Shown here: positions 52,314 to 61,181 of the stretch, one piece after another | How positions within the stretch are numbered: position 1 is the stretch's first letter | Layout of the letters: each line of letters begins with the position of its first letter | Translations under genes and position numbers: made by a program | Notes under the pieces: generated by a model | What the model was told of the DNA's origin: nothing | The model's database searches: none | What the model saw: only the letters and a program-made list of their open reading frames with translations | Source of the DNA: JAEWSN01 sp942493335 | Lineage (GTDB): Bacteria > Bacillota > Clostridia > DSM-8532 | Length of the DNA stretch: 64,000 nucleotides | Reading direction: 5' to 3' | NCBI GenBank assembly: GCA_942493335.1 | Contig: OW818693.1 | Span: forward strand, 3,224,001-3,288,000

Positions 52314-53818
52314 CGACATCGAAGAAAAATGGATACTGGCGCCCTGTCGGCTATTTCATGGGGTTGGTCGTCATGACATTGGGTGCCCTCCAGTTGATCC
52401 CCCTTTTTGTTTCGTTGCTGTATGGGGAATGGGACATGGCGACATCCTTTCTTTTATGCAGCCTGCTGGCCGTTCTGGCGGGTGGTATTCCCGTAACTTT
52501 GCTGCATCAGGATCGTCCCTCGCACATCGGCTGGCGTGAAGGCATGGTGGCCACAGCAGGTTCCTGGCTCATCGGAATGCTGCTTTGCGCGCTTCCCTAT
52601 TATTTTTCAGGCTATTACCTTTCATATCTGGACGCTTGCTTCGATGTGATGAGCGGGTTTACCACCACAGGTCTCGCCCTCATTCAGGACATGGATCACC
52701 TTTCCAATGGCATCAACATGTGGCGTCACATGCTGACGTTTGTCGGCGGGCAGGGCATGGTGGTATTGGCGCTGTCTTTTTTGGCAAGCGGCGCTGGCAG
52801 CGCCTACAAGATGTATGTGGGAGAAGGCAAGGATGAACGGTTGACCCCCAATGCCATCCATACTTCCCGTGCCATATGGCGCATCAGTTTGATCTATCTG
52901 CTGCTGGGAACCTTTGTTTTCTGGCTGGCAGGACTCCGGATAGGTCTTCCGTGGGATCAAGCCATTCTTCACGGCATGTGGATATTCATGTCCGCATGGA
53001 GTACCGGCGGATTTGCCCCCATGTCGCAAAACGTTCTTTATTACCATAGTGCTTTGTATGAAGTCATTACCATGGTCTTTTTCATCATCGGATCCTTCAA
53101 TTTTGCCGTGCATTATGCGGTCATCCACGGCCGGAAACGGGAGTTGGTCAAGAACGTGGAAACCCTTTCCATGACTGTCACCATGACGGTCCTGACCCTG
53201 CTTGCCACACTGGGATTCATGCAGAACCGCATCTATCCGGATGCGATGGCCTTCTTCCGGAAAGTCTTCTACCAGCTTGTCTCCGGCCACACCACAACAG
53301 GCTTCATGACGGTGTATGCCAGGCAGTTCTACACGGATTGGGGCGAACTGGCATTATTTGCCATGATCATTGCCATGTTGATTGGCGGCAGTGCCTGTTC
53401 TACCGCGGGTGGATTCAAGGGGTTGCGGATGGCCATCCTGCTCAAAACATTCCAGAAGGAAATCCGCCAGATGTCCCTGCCTGAGTCCCGTATCATCATT
53501 CAAAAATACCATCACATTCGAGATTTGGTTCTGGATGATCAGGTGGTCCGCAGTGCTTTTCTGATCGTTACGGCGTATGTTGTGACCTATACGGGAACTG
53601 CGCTGGCCGGAATGCTTTGCGGGTTCCCATTTGCGCTTTCCTCCTTCGAGGCGGCATCTGTCACCGGGAATGTAGGGTTAAGTATCGGGCTGACAACCCC
53701 GGCCATGCCATCCATTCTCAAAGTTGTCTATATTATCGCCATGTGGATGGCAAGACTCGAGTTCATCTCCGTGCTGGCTCTTGTGGCAACCATCGTACGA
53801 AAGGTTGGCAGAAAATGA
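52310..53818 (+). CDS. trkH: TrkH potassium uptake channel subunit
   Basis: 502 residues, starting at ATG 52310, which overlaps the stop of the small peptide gene. It is a KcsA-like four-repeat transporter of the TrkH/KtrB family. Selectivity-loop glycines are in FDVMSGFTTTGLAL, FMSAWSTGGFAPMS, LVSGHTTTGFMTVY and FEAASVTGNVGLSIG. FVGGQGMVVLALS and GGSACSTAGGFKGLRMAILL are family landmarks. K+ influx is controlled by the TrkA ring encoded upstream. Confidence 0.96.
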   Translation: MTTSKKNGYWRPVGYFMGLVVMTLGALQLIPLFVSLLYGEWDMATSFLLCSLLAVLAGGIPVTLLHQDRPSHIGWREGMVATAGSWLIGMLLCALPYYFSGYYLSYLDACFDVMSGFTTTGLALIQDMDHLSNGINMWRHMLTFVGGQGMVVLALSFLASGAGSAYKMYVGEGKDERLTPNAIHTSRAIWRISLIYLLLGTFVFWLAGLRIGLPWDQAILHGMWIFMSAWSTGGFAPMSQNVLYYHSALYEVITMVFFIIGSFNFAVHYAVIHGRKRELVKNVETLSMTVTMTVLTLLATLGFMQNRIYPDAMAFFRKVFYQLVSGHTTTGFMTVYARQFYTDWGELALFAMIIAMLIGGSACSTAGGFKGLRMAILLKTFQKEIRQMSLPESRIIIQKYHHIRDLVLDDQVVRSAFLIVTAYVVTYTGTALAGMLCGFPFALSSFEAASVTGNVGLSIGLTTPAMPSILKVVYIIAMWMARLEFISVLALVATIVRKVGRK

Positions 53819-54321
53819 AAACCAGATCTGCGCTCATCCTTTGTCTGGTCATGGTTATGCTGAACAGGCCGGTTTCCGTCTTCGCAGAAACACCACGGGT
53901 CGTTGACAGCAACAAACTGTTATATGACGCGGTGAGTATCAATGATAAGACAATCAGCTATACAGGAGAAATCATTGGGGACATCATGGTACGCGCTGAT
54001 GGAACCTGGCTGAATATTTCCGACGGGACCAATGCCATCGGCGTTTTCCTGCCATCCTCGATATCAATCGGGGATCTGACGCCGGGCAATTATCAGCATA
54101 CAGGAGATCAGGTTACGATTACCGGAACCTTTCACCGGGCCTGCCCGGATCATGGCGGAGATCTGGATGTGCACGCGCAAAGCCTGACGCTCGTGGGAAA
54201 GGGGAAACCAGTCATTCATGCCTTCCGGCCGGTCAAGGCCGCCATGGCGTTGTTCCTGTTGCCCCCTGTCGCATGGATGACAAGCATCATCCTCCGGCGC
54301 AATCGCCGTTGGCGCATATGA
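53815..54321 (+). CDS. Exported OB-fold-like protein at the end of the trk operon
   Basis: 168 residues from ATG 53815, overlapping the trkH stop (ATGA). It has a signal peptide (LILCLVMVMLNRPVSVFA, cleaved near residue 25). A compact beta domain (30-140) of the OB/tRNA-anticodon-like type follows (ISYTGEIIGDIMVRADGTWL, GDQVTITGTFHRACPD), then a C-terminal membrane helix (MALFLLPPVAWMTSIIL) and basic tail. So it is an external domain anchored by its C-terminus. No function is known. Translational coupling suggests it belongs to the Trk apparatus. Confidence 0.7.
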   Translation: MKTRSALILCLVMVMLNRPVSVFAETPRVVDSNKLLYDAVSINDKTISYTGEIIGDIMVRADGTWLNISDGTNAIGVFLPSSISIGDLTPGNYQHTGDQVTITGTFHRACPDHGGDLDVHAQSLTLVGKGKPVIHAFRPVKAAMALFLLPPVAWMTSIILRRNRRWRI

Positions 54322-54373
54322 CGCTGAAAAGAGAATAAAAGCTGCAGCAACCCGATCATGAAAGGATTCCGAT

Positions 54374-55075
54374 TCATTCGCCGGCCAACCGGTATCCAAC
54401 GCCGACCTCGGTCAGGATATATTCCGGGTCGGCCGGATTCCGCTCGATCTTTCGGCGAAGATTAGACACAAAAACACGGAGTGCCTGCGAATCTGATTCA
54501 GCCTGGTAACTGCCCCTTATGCTTTGGAGAATGAACTGGTGCGTCAGTACTCTGCCCGGATGCCGGGTCATCAAACAAAGGATGTCGTATTCCACAGGCG
54601 TCAGGTGTACCGTTTCTCCCCGTATTGTGACTGTCCGATAATCAAAATCCACCCGCAATTCATGGATCGTGTAGTTTCCGCTGGAAACGGCATCGCGTTG
54701 CACCTGTTCACGATGCCGCAAGGCAACCCGAATGCGGGCCAGCAGCTCCGGCACACTGAACGGTTTGGACAGATAGTCGTCCGCTCCCGCATCCAGGGCA
54801 GCGACTTTTTCATGATCCTGATGTCGCGCGGAAACAACGATGACAGGCGAATCGCAAAAAACACGAATGCTGCGGAGCACCTCGATTCCGTCCATATCGG
54901 GAAGCCCAAGATCAAGCAGGATGAGGTCCGGATTCCAGCTCGCGGCAAGGGATATGCCCATTTCCCCTGTGGAGGCGGAAATTGCCTTGTACTGCTGACT
55001 GGTCATGGCCGCTTCCAGGAATCGTTCGATCGGCGGGTCATCTTCAACGATCAGGACGATGGTTCTCTGCGTCAA
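54374..55075 (-). CDS. kdpE: Response regulator KdpE
   Basis: 233 residues. The best start is TTG 55075 behind GGAGGTGCCGCAA. An ATG at 55090 lies upstream of that ribosome binding site. It has a receiver domain (LIVEDDPPIERFL, phospho-Asp in LILLDLGLPDMDG, Lys in YLSKPFSVPEL) and an OmpR/PhoB winged helix (LTPVEYDILCLMTRHPGRVL, SNLRRKIERNPADPEYILTE, VGVGYRL). KdpE activates kdpFABC when K+ is limiting. It overlaps the 3' end of the upstream kinase gene by 32 bp, in one operon with the RCK gene. Confidence 0.93.
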   Translation of the reverse strand: MTQRTIVLIVEDDPPIERFLEAAMTSQQYKAISASTGEMGISLAASWNPDLILLDLGLPDMDGIEVLRSIRVFCDSPVIVVSARHQDHEKVAALDAGADDYLSKPFSVPELLARIRVALRHREQVQRDAVSSGNYTIHELRVDFDYRTVTIRGETVHLTPVEYDILCLMTRHPGRVLTHQFILQSIRGSYQAESDSQALRVFVSNLRRKIERNPADPEYILTEVGVGYRLAGE

Positions 55076-56207
55076 TTGCGGCACCTCCATGCACTGGAAT
55101 ACTGAAAACGAACTCGGCACCACCTTCAGGGCGGTTACTGGCGGAGATGGTTCCTCCATGGGCTTTCACGATAGCCTGGCAGATATGGAGTCCAAGGCCG
55201 AGGCCCCGTTTTGTGTCAAAACGCTGCTCAGACCCGACGAAATACCGGTCATACAGTTTTTCCATGACATCGGTGGAGATATCGGGTCCATTGTTGCTGA
55301 TATGGAAAACAACCCGCAAGTTGGATACTTCTACGGACAGCGTGATCAAACCATACGAGGGCGTATGTGTGACGGCATTGTCCACCAGATTGATGATAAC
55401 CTGTTCAATCAAGGCATAATCCATATCAACCATGACCAACTCTGCAGGTGTGGACACCTGCAACGTTCTTCCATTCAGTCGACGGCGGATGAGCCGGACC
55501 GTTTCCCCCACCACTTCATCGAGGACTTCCTGCTTCAGATTCAGATGCAGCAGGTCGTCGTTGATTCGGGTGAGACTCAGCAGATTCTCGACAAATTGGT
55601 TCAGCCATAAAGACTCTTCCTGGATTTCCCGGACCAGATGCTCCTTTTCCGGATCCGACAAGGTGTTGAGTCCATCCAGCAGCATGCCGGCTGACCCGGA
55701 GATGCTGGTCAGCGGCGTGCGAAGATCATGGGAAAGGGAGTGCAGAATGGTGCTGCGCAACTTCTCGCTCTTAATTTCCCGTTCACTTGACTCCTGCATC
55801 TTGGCCAGTCGAACCCGTTCGTCGGCCGCATGCCGGATTTGCACCATCATGGTGCTGATAACAAGGGAAACAGCCAGCATGATCAGAAAGATCATTGGAT
55901 ACTTCGCGTCATAGAAATTCAGACTGAAATAGGGCTCGGTAAATAGAAAATTGAAGAGGATGACCGAAAAAAGGGACGCAATCGCGCCAAACCGATATCC
56001 TTTTGTGAAGCGGGACACAAGGATGACTGCCGATAAATAAAGCATGATGACGATGGATTCATCAAGACCGTGATGGAACAGGAGGCGACAAAAAAGGGAT
56101 ACGAAAAGAAGGATTCCCAGCATGAGACCGGAATCATTAAGCCATTGGCGGGAGACGGTATGCGGCTCATTGTTTCTCGGGCTGTGCAATGGAATATTTC
56201 TGAACAT
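55044..56207 (-). CDS. KdpD C-terminal half (membrane histidine kinase)
   Basis: 387 residues from ATG 56207 behind GCAGGTGAAGCAC. It corresponds to the second half of ordinary KdpD: a DUF4118-type four-helix membrane domain (about 30-115), then HisKA with SHDLRTPLTSI and HATPase with NLVDNAVTHTP, NNGPDIS and RGLGLGLHICQAIVKAHGG. The N-terminal KdpD/USP half is missing and is encoded separately at 59924-61060, so KdpD is split in this organism. The kinase should phosphorylate KdpE next door. The start lies inside the end of the RCK gene (41-bp overlap). Confidence 0.9.
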   Translation of the reverse strand: MFRNIPLHSPRNNEPHTVSRQWLNDSGLMLGILLFVSLFCRLLFHHGLDESIVIMLYLSAVILVSRFTKGYRFGAIASLFSVILFNFLFTEPYFSLNFYDAKYPMIFLIMLAVSLVISTMMVQIRHAADERVRLAKMQESSEREIKSEKLRSTILHSLSHDLRTPLTSISGSAGMLLDGLNTLSDPEKEHLVREIQEESLWLNQFVENLLSLTRINDDLLHLNLKQEVLDEVVGETVRLIRRRLNGRTLQVSTPAELVMVDMDYALIEQVIINLVDNAVTHTPSYGLITLSVEVSNLRVVFHISNNGPDISTDVMEKLYDRYFVGSEQRFDTKRGLGLGLHICQAIVKAHGGTISASNRPEGGAEFVFSIPVHGGAAIDAENHRPDR

Positions 56208-56844
56208 GTGCTTCACCTGCCTTGCCCGATCGGACCAGGGCCATGACATGATCTCCCAAGGTCAGTCTGGAGGTCATGTCATCAACAGGCGCACCGTCCC
56301 TATGCATCAGGCAAATGCGACGGGCTTCTTCAGGCAATGGATAATCATTTGCCGGTCTCCCGATCCAAGGATTGTCGGAAGCGATTTCAATATCCATCAC
56401 CACGCACTTTCCAATCCCGATCGGAATTGCATGGATATATCCGTGTGACGCCAGCAGGAAAGACAAAGCATCTGTCAATTCGGGAGTATCACCTGACAGG
56501 CAATGGATGCCCAGTTCACGGAATAAATGAAGATTACGGAGATGAGGCGCAACAGCCACTGTTTTTTTGATTGAGAACAAACGGACGGCCACTTCACAAA
56601 CAACCAGACACTCCGCTTCCTGTTCGGAAACGGAAACTAGGGCCTCGCATTTTCGAATGCCGGCCTGCTTCAAGATCTCCGGCCGTCGTCCGTCCCCATG
56701 AACGGCATAATGATCCGCTGAGTCCGCATAACGGGAGCACAGGTTCATGTCATTGCTGATCAGCGTTACATCATGGCGAGCCTGTGACAAACCAATCGCA
56801 ACCTGTAATGTCTGTTCCGTATCACCAACCAGAATGAGTTTCAT
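56167..56844 (-). CDS. TrkA-like RCK protein heading the kdpDE operon
   Basis: 225 residues from ATG 56844 behind GGGGGGACAAGGAT. RCK-N (1-125) begins MKLILVGDTEQTLQVA, so the nucleotide-binding glycines are degenerate (G-D-T-E-Q). VTLISNDMNL and VSEQEAECLVV follow, and an RCK-C-like domain ends it. It is the third RCK protein in the cluster and is cotranscribed with the KdpD half and KdpE by overlap. It probably lets the sensor system read cytosolic ligand state, but its channel partner is unknown. Confidence 0.82.
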   Translation of the reverse strand: MKLILVGDTEQTLQVAIGLSQARHDVTLISNDMNLCSRYADSADHYAVHGDGRRPEILKQAGIRKCEALVSVSEQEAECLVVCEVAVRLFSIKKTVAVAPHLRNLHLFRELGIHCLSGDTPELTDALSFLLASHGYIHAIPIGIGKCVVMDIEIASDNPWIGRPANDYPLPEEARRICLMHRDGAPVDDMTSRLTLGDHVMALVRSGKAGEAHVQKYSIAQPEKQ

Positions 56845-57079
56845 ATCCTTGTCCCCCCATTTTGGGATAATAGCCTTGAATCCAACAGTTGATATCCACT
56901 GAGCCTGTATGGTCTCAGATACGAAAGGTTACCGACACAACCCGTCCCATGAATCAATCATATCGAAAAAAGCGTTAATGCCGTATTAGCACGCCATGAC
57001 AAGACATATGTTTTCCATTAATGCATGTATGATTCTTATCGTGGAACAAGTTTCACCCATTCAGTCTTTATCACAATTA

Positions 57080-57195
57080 CAGTATAAATCTGTTTGGAAG
57101 CGCAGCAAAACAGCAGGACCTTCCAGGCTTGCGATTGCCGTGGGCATGATAAGCCGTGGTATGAAATTAAGTCACGCGCACGCATTGCTTTCATT
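57080..57195 (-). promoter_or_regulatory. Duplicated kdp-region regulatory element, copy B
   Basis: Second copy of the 115-bp element (see 50430-50545), lying between the divergent RCK-kdpD-kdpE operon and the second kinase operon. As in copy A, the minus strand has GATTTATACT (TATACT at 57085-57080) without a good -35, pointing at the RCK operon about 235 bp away. The stretch 56845-57079 between has no gene. Confidence 0.6.
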
Positions 57196-57226
57196 GGTTA
57201 TCGCGCATATGCGGTGGTTCGGTTCG

Positions 57227-57255
57227 TTGACTTCCCATTTCGGGAAAACTATACT
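57227..57255 (+). promoter_or_regulatory. Promoter of the second kinase/regulator operon
   Basis: TTGACT (57227-57232), 17-bp spacer, TATACT (57250-57255), about 135 bp before the kinase start and just to the right of element B. Confidence 0.7.
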
Positions 57256-57390
57256 TTGTTTGTGCCATTCCGGTTAGGAAGTGGCATTACATCAGACTTT
57301 CACATATGTCTGCAAACTTCTTTGGCATGCAGGATCATTCATGACGAGAGCCATGTGATATCGGCAGACATGTTGATTGGGGCGGTTGAT

Positions 57391-59241
57391 ATGTTGAGGA
57401 CACTGAAAGGCAAGATATCCTTCATTTACTTGTGCCTGGTGATGCTGATCGCCGTTGTGGGTGCGATGTCCTTCTTCAACCTTCTGCGGCTGAGCAGGTC
57501 CATCGACGGTCTGATGACAGACAACTACAAAAGCATTGGGGCGGTTACCAATACCCTGGAGGCGATTGAGCGCCAGGACAGCGCGGTTCTCATTTACATA
57601 AGCATTGACCGACAGAAGGGAATGGACTTGTTTACCGACAACAACACCATCTTTCTGCAATGGTATGGTGTGGAACAGAACAACATTACCGAACAAGGCG
57701 AAAAGGAGATTGTAGATAACATCAAGTACTATTATTCCGGCTATATAAAGCTGTTTTCCAGGCTCCAGGAAATTCGAAACAGTCAGGATGAGGTGGCAGC
57801 TGCAGACTTCTACAACAAAGTGATGATGCCTGATTTTCTGCGGTTGAAGCAGGAACTGAAAAGTCTGACGGTCCTGAATGAAAGGGCAATGTTCCGTGGA
57901 CGGGATAAGGCGACCGAGAATGCCAAGCAATCCACCGTGTTCATGCTGGGGTTGACGGCATTGGCGATTGTGGGAGGATATCTCCTCTCGCGGTATTTCA
58001 CAAAACGGTTTCTCAAACCCATCGATACCCTGAATGAGGCCATCCGCGAGATCAAGGCGGGCAACATGAACAAACAGGCCGAGGTGGTGGGGCAGGATGA
58101 AATCGCGGTATTGACACGTGAATTCAACCATATGACCCAACGGCTCCAGATCTATGAACAAAGTGCGCTGGGCACGCTGCTCTCGGAAAAGAACAAGTCT
58201 CTTGCAATCGTCAGAAGCATTTCCGATCCATTGATCGTATTGGACAACAATTATCGCGTGGTGCTGTTGAATGATGCGAGCGAGCGGTTTTTCAATGTGA
58301 AGGAGGAAAAGGCCGTCACCCGGCACTTTCTGGAGACCATTCGCAATGGGGAGTTGTTTGACTATATCTCCGGCACGATGGACAGGGATGCTGGGTCGGC
58401 GGATTACGAGGCGGAATCGGCGCATCAAATCATCCACCTTCGTTCTGCGGAAGAAGATTTCTATTTCAAGGTGGTGATCACGGCCATCAATCGTGATGAT
58501 GCCGGGTTGGGCGGAATGGTGGTCCTTTTGCAGAATGTCACTCAATTGAAGCAGCTGGAAAAGGTTCGGACTGATTTTATCGCCACCATTTCCCATGAGT
58601 TCAAGACACCCCTGACGTCCATCATGATGGGCTCAAACCTGCTGGAGAATGAGGGGGTCGGGATCTTGAACAAGGAACAGCACAGCATCCTTCAGGCCAT
58701 TCAGGAAGATGGAGAAAGGCTGTCCGCCCTTGTCAGAGATTTGCTCGAGCTGACAAGGATCGAGTCGGGGAAAGCCATCTATCAGTTTGAGGCGTGTTCG
58801 GTGGACGGGATGATACGGACCTCCATCAGACAGTTTCAGCAGCAGGCGGAAGAACGGGAAATCCTGCTTCAGGAGGAAACCGAGGAGAATCTGCCGCGCG
58901 TGAGGGCGGACTATGAAAAGGTGACATGGGTGCTGAACAATTTGATTTCCAACGCAATGAAATACACCAACAGCGGGGATGTCATCACGGTTTCCGCTTC
59001 CGTACAGGAAGGGAGGATGCAGGTTTCCGTTCAGGACACCGGCGTAGGCATTCCGGAAGAGTACGTGGACCGCATCTTCGACATGTTTGTCCAGGTGCGG
59101 GATGGAGATTTCGAGGTGCGTGGGACCGGTCTTGGCCTTGCCGTCGTCAAGCAGATCATCGAAGCGCATGGCGGACGAATCTGGTGCGAAAGCAAACTGG
59201 ATGCCGGGAGTAACTTCATATTCACCCTTGACCTTGCATGA
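57391..59241 (+). CDS. Membrane histidine kinase (HAMP-PAS type)
   Basis: 616 residues from ATG 57391 (weak GGGGCGG ribosome binding site; a longer frame upstream is not protein-like). Helix 1 (about 8-30), an external four-helix-type sensor (31-185), helix 2 (about 188-210), HAMP (210-262), PAS (275-385), HisKA with ISHEFKTPLTS (His 402), and HATPase with NNLISNAMKYTN, DTGVGIPEEY and GTGLGLAVVKQIIEAHGG. It resembles VicK/PhoR-type kinases. The response regulator follows 15 bp later. Whether it senses K+ or turgor is open; the location suggests it. Confidence 0.9.
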   Translation: MLRTLKGKISFIYLCLVMLIAVVGAMSFFNLLRLSRSIDGLMTDNYKSIGAVTNTLEAIERQDSAVLIYISIDRQKGMDLFTDNNTIFLQWYGVEQNNITEQGEKEIVDNIKYYYSGYIKLFSRLQEIRNSQDEVAAADFYNKVMMPDFLRLKQELKSLTVLNERAMFRGRDKATENAKQSTVFMLGLTALAIVGGYLLSRYFTKRFLKPIDTLNEAIREIKAGNMNKQAEVVGQDEIAVLTREFNHMTQRLQIYEQSALGTLLSEKNKSLAIVRSISDPLIVLDNNYRVVLLNDASERFFNVKEEKAVTRHFLETIRNGELFDYISGTMDRDAGSADYEAESAHQIIHLRSAEEDFYFKVVITAINRDDAGLGGMVVLLQNVTQLKQLEKVRTDFIATISHEFKTPLTSIMMGSNLLENEGVGILNKEQHSILQAIQEDGERLSALVRDLLELTRIESGKAIYQFEACSVDGMIRTSIRQFQQQAEEREILLQEETEENLPRVRADYEKVTWVLNNLISNAMKYTNSGDVITVSASVQEGRMQVSVQDTGVGIPEEYVDRIFDMFVQVRDGDFEVRGTGLGLAVVKQIIEAHGGRIWCESKLDAGSNFIFTLDLA

Positions 59242-59256
59242 CGGGAGTTGGAATGC

Positions 59257-59862
59257 ATGAAAAAAATCCTCATTGTGGACGATACGAAGAATATCAGGCT
59301 GTTGCTGGGAAAAAGCCTGGAGCTGGAGGGGCATGCCGTTCAAACCGCTTCTGATGGCAAACAGGCTTTGTTGATGCTGCAAGAGAACAGCTTTGATTTG
59401 GTGTTTCTGGACATCAAGCTGCCGGAGGTCAGGGGAACCGAAGTGTTGCGGCGTATGCGTGGTATGGGCATCACCACGCCTGTCATCATCATAACGGCCT
59501 ATGCCACCGTCCGGAACGCTGTGGAATGCACGAAGATGGGGGCAGTCGCCTATCTGCAGAAGCCGTTTACCGCGGACAAAATCAATTCGGTCATGCTTGA
59601 ACTGCAGAACATGATGCCATCCGGTCTGGATACCGGGACATCCGGATCGATGGATGTCGGGTCGTCCGGACCGATGGATACAGCGAAAACCCTTTTGGCA
59701 GCAGGCGAAGGGGGTAGAGCGCTTGATGTCTTGAAGTCTGCACTGGCCAACGATGCGGAAAATCCGGAGATTTACAGGGCCATTGGCATGGCGTACGAAG
59801 CGATGGGGGAAAGCGTAAAGGCGGAGCGGTTCCTCAATGCCTGCAAGGCGCTCGGTGGTTGA
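59257..59862 (+). CDS. Response regulator with TPR-like output, no DNA-binding domain
   Basis: 201 residues from ATG 59257 behind GGGAGTTGGAATGC. The receiver (1-120) has ILIVDDTKN, phospho-Asp 52 (FLDIKLPE), Thr in IITAYA and Lys in LQKPF. After a Gly/Ser/Thr/Met linker (123-145), residues 148-200 form a helical, TPR-like pair (ALDVLKSALANDAENPEIYR, then AIGMAYEAMGESVKAERFL). There is no helix-turn-helix, so output is probably by protein contact. Paired with the kinase upstream. Confidence 0.85.
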   Translation: MKKILIVDDTKNIRLLLGKSLELEGHAVQTASDGKQALLMLQENSFDLVFLDIKLPEVRGTEVLRRMRGMGITTPVIIITAYATVRNAVECTKMGAVAYLQKPFTADKINSVMLELQNMMPSGLDTGTSGSMDVGSSGPMDTAKTLLAAGEGGRALDVLKSALANDAENPEIYRAIGMAYEAMGESVKAERFLNACKALGG

Positions 59863-59923
59863 GGACTGTGCAAGGCATCCAGGAGGCCGTTCGCCGACCG
59901 GAGTACGGTTTTTTCCCAGGGTT

Positions 59924-61060
59924 TCATTCGTTCGCAATCAGGTGTATGTCGATATTGTTCAGCTTGCGGATCAGTCTGTTGACGGTGGAGCCGCGCAAAA
60001 AGGTCTCTATCTTTGTACGTTTGGGATATCCGATGAAGATTTGCGTAATGTGCTTCTCATTGGCCCAACGGGCCAATTCTTCCGATACACTCTTCCCTAC
60101 AAGTGTGATCGTTTCGGCACCAAGCTGATGGGCCAATTGGAAGTGGCCGTGAAGATTCTGTGATTCTTTCGGGGTCGCCTTGCGGACAAATCGATTGGTG
60201 CAGTTCACTGTGACCACATACCATTCGCACTTGTATCGGCTGGCCAGCCGTGAAGCACGGCGAATCATTTTTTTCGCCGTCATGCTGGAGCTGATGCAGA
60301 CCATGATTCGTTCCACCGTGTGCCAGTTGTCACGAATTCCCTCTTCCTTCATGTACTGGGTCAGATCTTCGTCCACTTCTTCGGCGATTTCCCTGAGGGC
60401 CAGTTCACGCAATGCATTGAGGTTTCCTTTGCGGAAAAAATTCTTCAGTGCGTTGGGGACCTTGTCCATAGCATAAACATTACCACGCTTCAGGCGGTTC
60501 AGCAGTGCGTCTGTCGTCACATCGACGACAACGACCTCATTGGCGCGCTGCACGATAAAGTCCGGGATGGTTTCATTCACCTTGATTCCCGTGATTTGGA
60601 ATACGATATCATTCAGACTCTCGATGTGCTGAATATTCAAAGTTGACAGGACGTTGATGCCGTGACGCAAAATTTCATCCACGTCCATATATCGTTTTTT
60701 GTATCTGGAGCCAGGCACATTGGTGTGCGCCAGTTCATCAACAAGCACCAGATAAGGCTTTCGGGCGATGATGGCCTCTGTATCCATCTCTTGCATCTCA
60801 ACACCGTTATAGGTGACGGTTTTCCGTGGAATGATCTGAAGGGCGGCTATCTGCTCGTCCGTCTCTTTACGCTCGTGCGATTCCACATATCCGATGACAA
60901 CATCCTGCCCATAACTCTTTCGCCGATTCCCCTCGTTGAGCATGGAAAAGGTTTTTCCAACACCCGGGGCATAGCCAATGAAGATTTTCAGTTTTCCGCG
61001 GCCTTCCCGGTTGTACTGTTCCAGTGCTTCATCCGGACTGAGCCGTTGCGATTCTGCCAT
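59924..61060 (-). CDS. Stand-alone KdpD N-terminal half (KdpD + USP domains)
   Basis: 378 residues from ATG 61060 behind AGGGAGAAACAAG. Residues 20-230 are the KdpD sensor domain with Walker A-like GYAPGVGKT, VVIGYVESHERKET, LVLVDELAHTNVPGSR and LSTLNIQHIESLND. Residues 245-378 are the USP domain (VERIMVCISSSMTAKKMIRR ... TLVGKSVSEELARWANEKHI ... IFIGYPKRTK). The kinase half is encoded 3.7 kb away. In other bacteria the USP domain of KdpD binds c-di-AMP. Divided KdpD has been noted in cyanobacteria and some Clostridia. No terminator is obvious. Confidence 0.92.
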   Translation of the reverse strand: MAESQRLSPDEALEQYNREGRGKLKIFIGYAPGVGKTFSMLNEGNRRKSYGQDVVIGYVESHERKETDEQIAALQIIPRKTVTYNGVEMQEMDTEAIIARKPYLVLVDELAHTNVPGSRYKKRYMDVDEILRHGINVLSTLNIQHIESLNDIVFQITGIKVNETIPDFIVQRANEVVVVDVTTDALLNRLKRGNVYAMDKVPNALKNFFRKGNLNALRELALREIAEEVDEDLTQYMKEEGIRDNWHTVERIMVCISSSMTAKKMIRRASRLASRYKCEWYVVTVNCTNRFVRKATPKESQNLHGHFQLAHQLGAETITLVGKSVSEELARWANEKHITQIFIGYPKRTKIETFLRGSTVNRLIRKLNNIDIHLIANE

Positions 61061-61181
61061 TCTTGTTTCTCCCTGCGATGTTTGTTGCATTTGCGCCAAT
61101 GATAGATTATACCCGGGACTGCAATCAAACAACCCAAAGGCAACCAGATTGACTCGGATCCATCGGTGTAATCCCATGCAG

